From the NCBI GenBank assembly GCA_905221605.1, contig CAJNDS010002319.1:55001-65000 (forward strand): DNA of 10,000 bases, read 5' to 3'. Positions within the stretch are counted from its first letter, which is position 1. Every line of letters begins with the position of its first letter. Shown piece after piece: positions 5,614 through 10,000 of the stretch. Under the pieces are notes generated by a model. The model was not told where the DNA came from. It saw only the letters and a list, made by a program, of their open reading frames with translations, and ran no database searches. The stretch is from Symbiodinium natans. Its lineage: Eukaryota > Sar > Dinophyceae > Suessiales > Symbiodiniaceae. The position numbers were made by a program, and so were the translations under genes.

Positions 5614-6084
5614 GCAGTAGGGCTTAGCATCTAGTAACAAAGGCTCTATCCTTGGATTCGAGGAACCTTGCCTTTGCAAAGATCCTTGAGGTAGGAGAAG
5701 GGCCATATTCGGAGTATGTGAAGGGGGAGCCTTTAGAGGTACAACCTTCGGGGTACGAGTCTTAATCCCTTGATGGATTCTCCCTAAGTACTTGCTATTT
5801 AAAGAAGCTCTGCCATGGAAGCTATGTTATGAGCTATTGGGTTGGCCTTGAAACCCTTCGAAAATGTTTGTGTACAGGGTCCATTGTAAGGCCAGATAAG
5901 GACACCACAAAACATGCCAAAAGCTAACTTAGGCTATCAACTTTGCCAGGTGCAAGAAATTAAGGTGAAGGAGCTTGCGCAACCGAAAGCCTAGACGCCC
6001 GAACCAGCCGCTACATGCCACTGTTATTCCATCCAACGCAAAGCCCAAACGCGTCCTAAACCCCAACGCTCTTCTTCAAAACCA
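5614..6084. other. Long unique stretch, probable intron interior
   Basis: About 470 bp without telomere-like repeats, homopolymers or convincing open segments. It is less GC-rich than the candidate exons. No RNA gene seen; a GGATTCGAGG sequence at 5654-5663 was considered as a tRNA T-arm but has no partner arms. Confidence 0.45.
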
Positions 6085-6181
6085 AACCATAAACCCTGAA
6101 CCCTGAACCCTGAACCCTGAACCCTGAACCCTGAACCCTAAACCCTAAACCCTAAACCCTAAACCCTCAACCCTAAACCCA
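6085..6181. repeat. Telomere-like block with six CCCTGAA variants
   Basis: Six consecutive CCCTGAA units (6094-6135) are followed by canonical CCCTAAA units. Confidence 0.95.
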
Positions 6182-6198
6182 AAGCTCTGCCAAGGCAC

Positions 6199-6264
6199 CC
6201 AAAGAGCGAGGCCATCATGGTGAGCGCTGTCGGAATGACGCCAGGATACCTCAAGCTTGGGGGT
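6199..6264 (-). CDS. Candidate exon (minus strand)
   Basis: On the minus strand it follows CCCCTCAACCTTCAG, a textbook pyrimidine-AG acceptor, and precedes GTGCCTTGG. Two frames are open: PPSLRYPGVIPTALTMMASL (one leading base, leaving in phase 2) and TPKLEVSWRHSDSAHHDG (phase 0). Either joins in frame to the matching reading of the exon at 5472-5575; the first gives ...MMASLFGKETRRKG. It lies between a C-type and a G-type block. Confidence 0.42.
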
Positions 6265-6280
6265 CTGAAGGTTGAGGGGC

Positions 6281-6320
6281 AGGGTTTAGGGTTTAGGGTT
6301 TAGGGTTTAGGGTTTAGGGG
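6281..6320. repeat. Telomere-like block, TTTAGGG orientation
   Basis: About five canonical units, trailing into GGTTGAGGGTCTGGGGG up to 6350. Confidence 0.93.
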
Positions 6321-6443
6321 CTGGGGATTTGGAGGTTGAGGGTCTGGGGGCGAGCAAGTAGAAACAAGGCAAAGCAGTGGTTCTGGAGAGAGCCAGTACC
6401 TTTTACCCTGGGGACCAAGTGAATGCTAAAATTGTGGTCATTT

Positions 6444-6491
6444 ACCCTAAACCCTAAACCCTAAATCCTAAACCCTAAACCCTAAACCCTA
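6444..6491. repeat. Telomere-like block, CCCTAAA orientation
   Basis: Six to seven units with one TCCTAAA variant. With 6281-6320 it would form the two ends of a roughly 235-bp hairpin intron, the simplest example here. Confidence 0.94.
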
Positions 6492-6497
6492 TACTAC

Positions 6498-6572
6498 GAT
6501 ATCTCCTATGGTCTGCCAGGAAAAACTTTAGATCAACCCCCCATACGCCTTTGTTCAAGAGTATTGTGCATT
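6498..6572 (-). CDS. Candidate exon (minus strand)
   Basis: On the minus strand it follows CCCTAAACCTCAG and precedes GTAGTATAGGG. Only one frame is open, entered with two leading bases: CTILLNKGVWGVDLKFFLAD and then HRRY. With the GT donor it leaves in phase 1. With an alternative GA donor (CATAG then GAGATATC, exon limit 6506) it leaves in phase 2 and fits the favoured frame of 6199-6264. Two other frames stop early, so this frame is better supported than most. No family assigned. Confidence 0.45.
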
Positions 6573-6575
6573 CTG

Positions 6576-6693
6576 AGGTTTAGGGGTTAGGGTTTAGGGT
6601 CTATAGGGTTTAGGGTTTAGGGTTTAGGGTTTAGGGTTTAGGGTTTAGGGTTTAGGGTTTAGGGTTTAGGGTTTAGGGTTTAGGGTTTAGGGC
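6576..6693. repeat. Telomere-like block, TTTAGGG orientation
   Basis: About sixteen units, canonical after the first few (a GGTCTATAGGG interruption near 6599). Confidence 0.95.
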
Positions 6694-6770
6694 TTTTCGG
6701 GCCTAGAGCAGGGCCTAGAAGGTGCATAGGCTGCACTGTGGCTTCTCCGGTCCCCCTCCTCCAGGAGCAA

Positions 6771-6810
6771 TGCGGGACTTCTTCTACCTTATAGGGTCCC
6801 ATCTCAGGGT
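6771..6810 (+). repeat. Left arm of a 40-bp inverted repeat
   Basis: Starts TGCGGGACTTCTTCTACCTT and pairs with 7101-7140 at 38 of 40 positions. Similarity resumes outside the arms after a 3-bp indel (GAGCAA). A partial direct copy (TAGGGTCCCATATCA) lies near 6868-6883. Confidence 0.93.
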
Positions 6811-6870
6811 TTAGGGTTTAGGGTTTAGGGTTGAGGGTTTAGGGTTTGGGGTTTAGGGTTATAGGGTATA
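6804..6870. repeat. Telomere-like block, TTTAGGG orientation, part of inverted duplication
   Basis: About nine units including TTGAGGG, TTTGGGG and TATAGGG variants, starting inside the 40-bp arm. Confidence 0.93.
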
Positions 6871-6938
6871 GGGTCCCATATCAAAGATAAGTCGACAAAA
6901 AAACAGCTTCCTGAAAATGATAATGCGACACTCCTCTC

Positions 6939-7106
6939 AACCCTAAACCCGAAACCCACACCCCAAGCCCCAAGCCTCTAAACCCTAAACCCTAAACCCT
7001 AAACCCTAAACCCTAAACCCTAAACCCTAAACCCTAAACCCTAAACCCTAAACCCTAAACCCTAAACCCTAAACCCTAAACCCTAAACCCTAAACCCTAA
7101 ACCCTG
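6939..7106. repeat. Telomere-like block, CCCTAAA orientation, part of inverted duplication
   Basis: A degenerate start, then about 18 perfect units (6979-7105) leading into the right arm. It is the mirror of the block at 6804-6870. Confidence 0.96.
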
Positions 7107-7140
7107 ATCTGGGACCCTATAAGGTAGAAGAAGTCCCGCA
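7101..7140 (-). repeat. Right arm of the 40-bp inverted repeat
   Basis: Reverse complement of 6771-6810 with two adjacent mismatches. The whole palindromic unit is about 370 bp with a 68-bp centre (6871-6938). Confidence 0.93.
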
Positions 7141-7258
7141 TACTTGCTCAACCCAAGAGGGACCCATTACTCTCAACAATCCCACAGATGAGTCTCTCCG
7201 AGATAGGGAAACCCCCCTTATGTACCCCGAACAGCACAACCACTTTGGGAACCCCGCA
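7141..7258. other. Unique spacer between two C-type blocks
   Basis: Lies outside the right arm of the palindrome and before the next CCCTAAA block. No open segment or RNA gene supported. Confidence 0.4.
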
Positions 7259-7259
7259 C

Positions 7260-7325
7260 TACCCTAAACCCTAAACCCTTAAACCCTAAACCCTAAACCC
7301 TATACCCTATAACCTTAAACCCGAC
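7260..7325. repeat. Telomere-like block, CCCTAAA orientation
   Basis: About nine units, the last few decayed (CCCTATA, CCTTAAA). Confidence 0.93.
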
Positions 7326-7354
7326 ACCCTAAAAAGTCCCCACCCCACAATGAC

Positions 7355-7430
7355 CTGAGGTCCTAGCATTCCAGCGGTGAGGGAGGGAATCTCGATGCTG
7401 TGCCCGTCACCGACATCGTTCATGGAGTTC
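7355..7430 (-). CDS. Candidate exon (minus strand), weak protease-associated-domain resemblance
   Basis: On the minus strand it is preceded by GACTCTCCAG and followed by GTCATTGTGG. Two frames stop early; the open one, after one leading base, reads NSMNDVGDGHSIEIPSLTAG and MLGPQ, ending in phase 0. A GA donor eight bases earlier (GCTAG then GACCTCAG, limit 7363) gives phase 1, which fits the entry of 6498-6572. The GDGHSIEIPSL stretch recalls the D..IP.. core of protease-associated (PA) domains, but it is too short for assignment. Confidence 0.45.
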
Positions 7431-7442
7431 CTGGAGAGTCAT

Positions 7443-7534
7443 TTTAGGGTTTAGGGATTAGGGTTTAGGGTTTCGGGTTTCGGGTTTAGGGATTTCGGAT
7501 TTAGGGTCTGGGGTTTATTTTAGGGTTTAGGGTT
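7443..7534. repeat. Degenerate telomere-like block, TTTAGGG orientation
   Basis: About eleven units with TTTCGGG and TTAGGGA variants. It is the outer left member of a nested G-G ... C-C arrangement ending at 8585. Confidence 0.92.
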
Positions 7535-7614
7535 CCTGGGTGCCCAGATGAACCTTGAATGGGTTTATTGTTCGTATGCGTCAATAGGAGTTATAATAGC
7601 GTCGGGTATATGAC

Positions 7615-7679
7615 GGTTTAGGGTTTAGGGTTTAGGGTTTAGGGTTTAGGGTTTAGGGTTTAGGGTTTAGGGTTTAGGG
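7615..7679. repeat. Telomere-like block, TTTAGGG orientation
   Basis: Nine canonical units. Inner left member of the nested arrangement, facing the block at 8065-8282. Confidence 0.95.
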
Positions 7680-8064
7680 CCCACTTCTAAGGTTCATGTG
7701 GTCCCCAGGGTTGAGGGTGGTCAGTCTCTTCTATTTCGAATGTCCGACATGGGATGGCCGTCGTTGGGGCAGAGTTTGGGTGGTTATGTGGTCCCCTAGT
7801 AGGAGCCCTTAAATTGGGCCTTATCTGCTATTTGCTTAAGAACCCCAAAAGAAGTAAACAAAACAAAACACTGATCCTTATATTACCCTTCTAAGGAATA
7901 ATATTGTTTTTTTTTGGGGGGTTCTTAAGCCATTCGTAGTTATATACCCCTCATGTACCCTATCTAACCCAAGAACCCATACATCAGAACCCTGTCAAGA
8001 AGGCAAGGGATCAAGGGACCATGTAACTACCCTTAGAGTTTGACAACAACCACCATGAACCATG
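7680..8064. other. Unique loop region between opposed telomere-like blocks
   Basis: Holds the foldback element at 7825-7939 and otherwise unique, AT-richer sequence. GAGCCCTTAAATTGGG at 7804-7819 recurs in near-identical form in the element at 4290-4426. No gene seen. Confidence 0.45.
7825..7939. mobile_element. 115-bp TIR element related to the 4731-4865 element (family Y)
   Basis: The TIR 7828-7846 against 7918-7936 matches at 16 of 19 positions around GCTTAAGAACCCC. The same GGTTCTTAAGC end and a run of T before it occur in the element at 4731-4865, so the two are one family. The interior is AT-rich with an A-rich left half and a T-rich right half. Only a 4-bp TTAT repeat is visible at the flanks. 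No coding capacity. Confidence 0.72.
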
Positions 8065-8282
8065 ACTAAACCCTAAACCCTAAACCCTAAACCCTAAACC
8101 CTAAACCCTAAACCCTAAACCCTAAACCCTAAACCCTAAACCCTAAGCCCTAAACCCTAAGCCCTAAACCCTAAACCCTAAACCCTAAACCCTAAACCCT
8201 AAACCCTAAACCCTGAACCCTAAACCCTAAACCCTAAACCCTAAACCCTAACCCTAAACCCTAAACCCTAAACCCTCAACCC
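8065..8282. repeat. Long telomere-like block, CCCTAAA orientation
   Basis: About 31 units with rare CCCTAAG, CCCTGAA and 6-bp CCCTAA variants; one of the two longest blocks. Confidence 0.97.
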
Positions 8283-8403
8283 GAAGCGCTGTCATCCTGA
8301 AGAGCACCCTTTCCTGCCTCAAACACGACTCAAAAAAAAACAGCCCCGACCAAGGCCCCGGGGGCTTTGAACAACAAAGGGTACCACTGGGCTCAAGGTA
8401 TCC
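8283..8403. other. Unique spacer between two C-type blocks
   Basis: Contains A9 (8332-8340) and a GGCCCCGGGGGC palindromic stretch at 8354-8365. A short minus-strand open frame exists but its borders are poor. Confidence 0.4.
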
Positions 8404-8583
8404 AAACAAACCCCCAAACCCTCTATTGCAAACCCTAAGCCCTGCATTATGAAAACTAAACCCTTTGTTTTAAAAAAACTATAAACCCATTCATATGTCG
8501 CTTTCTTGCATAAACCCTAATCCCTATACTCGGCGCAATCCTAAGACCTGATGCCCTAAACCCTAGACCCTAAACCCTCAAAC
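8404..8583. repeat. Decayed CCCTAAA tract
   Basis: Scattered AAACCC, CCCTAAG and AACCCTAATCCC motifs in otherwise unique sequence; 8554-8583 is clearer. Outer right member of the nested arrangement. Confidence 0.7.
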
Positions 8584-8662
8584 CCAGGTGGACCCCAAAA
8601 TCCGAGTTTGAGCTGTCAAGCGGCCCCATCCACTCTTCGCTGAAGAGCCGCGGCTGCCAGTC
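8584..8662 (-). CDS. Candidate exon (minus strand)
   Basis: On the minus strand it follows CTCGTAAACCCCCAG and precedes GTTTGAGGG. The favoured frame starts in phase 0 with DWQPRLFSEEWMG and PLDSSNSDFGVHL and leaves in phase 1. It joins in frame to the exon at 9359-9433; the alternative frame tied to that exon's second reading has a stop. The phase-1 exit does not fit the entry of 7355-7430, so one border is wrong or another exon lies in between. It lies between a C-type and a G-type block. Confidence 0.45.
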
Positions 8663-8679
8663 CTGGGGGTTTACGAGCT

Positions 8680-8742
8680 AGGGTTTAGGGTTCAGGTTTT
8701 GGGGTTTAGGGTTTTGGGTTTGGGGTTCAGGGTTTAGGGTAA
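8680..8742. repeat. Telomere-like block, TTTAGGG orientation, variant-rich
   Basis: About eight units mixing TTTAGGG, TTCAGGG, TTTTGGGG and TTTGGGG. Confidence 0.92.
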
Positions 8743-8945
8743 GGGCTAAACTAGGGGTACCTTATTGGGGTCCTTCTTACAAGGGAATCCTACTCTTAAC
8801 CACCCGGCCCCCCCCCCTCTGAAAGAGGACAGGGTGAAGGAGGCAGCGCGTTTCAGCTGATCAGGGTTTAAGTGGGAGCAATAATCTGTTGCACGGCTCA
8901 GCAGCTACCTGGCGAAGCTAGGTCACAAGGTCCTAAATCTTGTAC
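8743..8945. other. Unique segment with C9 run, no gene called
   Basis: Lies between G-type and C-type blocks and would be intron interior. A nine-base C run occurs at 8809-8817. No convincing element or RNA gene. Confidence 0.4.
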
Positions 8946-9025
8946 TAAATCCTAAAAAACCCTAAACCCTAAACCCCAAACCCTAAACCCTAAACCCTAA
9001 ACCCGAAACCCTAAACCCTAAACTC
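8946..9025. repeat. Telomere-like block, CCCTAAA orientation
   Basis: About eleven units with CCCCAAA and CCCGAAA variants and a CCTAAAAAACCCT start. Confidence 0.94.
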
Positions 9026-9171
9026 TGAGCCATCTTGCAGGGATGGCTTCAAAAGTGGGAGTTTGAAAGTTGGAGCCCTCTGCATCCAAAAAAACCCTCA
9101 AGTCACGAACCTGGCTTTCAAGAGCTTTGTCGGAGATTCCACGGAGGCCTTAACTTCAGGACCTGCGCGCC
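9026..9171. other. Unique segment with a possible very small exon
   Basis: On the minus strand 9111-9148 (38 bp) is bounded by GAAGTTAAG and GTTCGTGACTT and reads ASVESPTKLLKA. It is too short to call, and including it would change the join between the exons at 9359-9433 and 8584-8662. TTCAAAAGTGGGAG at 9048-9061 faintly echoes the 31-bp minisatellite at the window start. Confidence 0.3.
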
Positions 9172-9285
9172 CTAAATGGGGGTTTACGAGAATAAGGGAC
9201 CCCTACTATAGACCCCCAAATAGTGGGATCCCCTTATAAAGGGACCCCAACACGGTTCCCCTACTACCGTAAACTCCCAAATCCT
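9172..9285. mobile_element. Foldback element, about 110 bp
   Basis: TGGGGGTTTACG (9177-9188) is repeated inverted at 9268-9279 (11 of 12). Inside, ATAAGGGACCCCTACTAT pairs imperfectly (14 of 18) with ATAGTGGGATCCCCTTAT, and a further GGGACCCC/CCCCTACTA copy follows. Non-coding, rich in GGGACCCC-like palindromes; unrelated in sequence to families A, X and Y as far as can be seen. Confidence 0.6.
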
Positions 9286-9298
9286 AAGCCTAGACAAC

Positions 9299-9357
9299 CT
9301 AAAACCTAAACCCTAAACCCTAAGCCCTAAACCCTATACCCTAAACCCTCAACCCTA
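9299..9357. repeat. Telomere-like block, CCCTAAA orientation
   Basis: About eight units with CCCTAAG, CCCTATA and CCCTCAA variants. Its right end, ACCCTAC, supplies the GTAGGGT donor for the exon at 9359-9433 on the minus strand. Confidence 0.93.
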
Positions 9358-9358
9358 C

Positions 9359-9433
9359 CTTCCGAGTGCCGGAAAGTCTCGCTGTAGAACCGCCAGCACC
9401 AAGCCGCTGCCGCAGACTCGTCAAAGCCTCCCG
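9359..9433 (-). CDS. Candidate exon (minus strand)
   Basis: A 75-bp segment between a C-type and a G-type block. On the minus strand it follows CCCTAAACCCCAAAAG and precedes GTAGGGTTGAGGG, so both apparent splice sites are made from telomere-like repeat sequence. In phase 0 it encodes REALTSLRQRLGAGGSTARL and five more residues, exactly 25 codons, and joins in phase to 8584-8662. A second frame (GGFDESAAAAWCWRFYSE) is open but runs into a stop in the next exon. Product unknown. Confidence 0.45.
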
Positions 9434-9437
9434 CTTT

Positions 9438-9640
9438 TGGGGTTTAGGGTTGGGGGGTTTAGGGTTTAGGGTTTAGGGTTTGGGGTTTAGGGTTTAGGGT
9501 TAGGGTTTAGGGTTTAGGGTTTAGGGTTTAGGGTTTAGGGTTTAGGGTTTAGGGTTTAGGGTTTAGGGTTTAGGGTTTAGGGTTTAGGGTTTAGGGTTTA
9601 GGGTTTAGGGTTTAGGGTTTAGGGTTTAGGGTTTAGGGTT
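9438..9640. repeat. Long telomere-like block, TTTAGGG orientation
   Basis: About 29 units, nearly all canonical after the first few, with one 6-bp TTAGGG unit near 9500. Confidence 0.97.
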
Positions 9641-9676
9641 CGCCAGTGAAGTTGGCGCCTAGAGCATTATTCGGAA

Positions 9677-9709
9677 AGTGTCTTTTGATAACGCGAGAAA
9701 AAAGACACT
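9677..9709. other. Perfect 10-bp hairpin
   Basis: AGTGTCTTTT (9677-9686) pairs with AAAAGACACT (9700-9709) across a 13-nt loop. A smaller CGCCA/TGGCG hairpin lies at 9641-9657. The function is unknown. Confidence 0.75.
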
Positions 9710-9712
9710 AGG

Positions 9713-9880
9713 GTGCAACCCTTCACCCAGCTGCCCGTAGATGTCGTGCATCCATTCTCCAAGCTGCCCGTAGATGTCGTGTATCTATTCACCAAGCTGC
9801 CCGTAGATGTCGTGTATCCATTCACCAAGCTGCCCGTAGATGTCGTGCATCCATTCACCAAGCTGCCCGTAGATGTCGTG
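9713..9880. repeat. 33-bp minisatellite, about five units
   Basis: Units start at 9729, 9762, 9795, 9828 and 9861 (partial), with a diverged partial unit at 9713-9728. The core is AGCTGCCCGTAGATGTCGTG. The period equals eleven codons and the minus strand is open through it (TTSTGSLVNGC repeats), but that frame begins in the poly-T tract as poly-lysine and has no other coding sign. Confidence 0.95.
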
Positions 9881-9891
9881 TGGTTTGGTTT

Positions 9892-9892
<1 letters not shown>

Positions 9893-9975
<83 letters not shown>
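9893..9975. repeat. Poly-T tract (T83)
   Basis: Eighty-three uninterrupted T. It may be an expanded homopolymer, or the poly(A) tail of a minus-strand retroposed sequence whose body would lie beyond the right edge. The length may be affected by sequencing. Confidence 0.9.
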
Positions 9976-10000
9976 CACTTTTTGTTTGGTTGCCCTTTTA

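Noticed and set aside
5641-5700. tRNA gene around GGATTCGAGG
   Set aside because: No acceptor, D or anticodon stems could be paired around it.
7818-7946. Target-site duplication of the element at 7825-7939
   Set aside because: Only TTAT is shared by the two flanks, too short and AT-rich to be convincing.
8390-8400. Dinoflagellate spliced-leader remnant (GGCTCAAG-like)
   Set aside because: Only a short match to the end of the leader (GGGCTCAAGG); the rest of the conserved leader is absent, and no other copy was found in the window.
841-9640. A true chromosome end or subtelomere made of TTTAGGG arrays
   Set aside because: Blocks are short, occur in both orientations, alternate with unique DNA, and carry local variants. 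A chromosome end would have one orientation and a long terminal array.
9667-9978. 103-codon minus-strand protein with poly-lysine and 11-residue repeats
   Set aside because: The start codon precedes translated T83, the repeat is a minisatellite, and there is no other coding evidence.

Overview
The window is eukaryotic nuclear DNA dominated by more than 30 interspersed blocks of the plant/alveolate-type telomere repeat TTTAGGG/CCCTAAA, in both orientations and from 2 to about 30 units long. Between them lie short unique segments, small foldback (inverted-repeat) elements, minisatellites and very long homopolymers (C31, an interrupted C tract of about 112 bp, T83). There is no long ORF, no rRNA, no tRNA and no recognisable complete gene. 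The repeat type, the tiny GC-rich candidate exons, the apparent GA-AG and GC-AG introns beside GT-AG, and small TIR elements with splice signals at their ends suggest an alveolate, most likely a dinoflagellate. This is inference; other TTTAGGG lineages such as coccidian Eimeria, chromerids and algae are not excluded.

Layout. 1-330: a 31-bp minisatellite and a 10-bp degenerate repeat. 331-840: unique sequence with C/G-rich inverted repeats. 841-2810: telomere-like blocks, mostly CCCTAAA, with unique segments and one 129-bp TIR element (2479-2607). 2810-4700: alternating C-type and G-type blocks around short segments with open frames. 4700-5400: a dense cluster of small TIR elements (4731-4865, 5055-5230, 5289-5397 and a solo end at 4926-4964) with giant poly-C tracts. 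5400-9640: a regular series of C-block / 75-150 bp segment / G-block. 9641-10000: a hairpin, a 33-bp minisatellite and T83.

Main interpretation. C-type block, short segment, G-type block recurs about ten times. The short segments are open in at least one frame and are bounded by AG and GT (or GA/GC), best explained on the minus strand. They look like small exons. The introns between them would begin with TTTAGGG and end with CCCTAAA, so each could fold into a hairpin with its splice sites brought together. Some introns are nested (G-G ... C-C), and some are or end in small TIR elements. The clearest case is a 135-bp element with a 7-bp target-site duplication that splits an open reading frame. 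Candidate minus-strand exons run from 9433 down to about 2312. Reading-frame phases agree across some junctions and not others, so the gene model is provisional and no product can be named with confidence.
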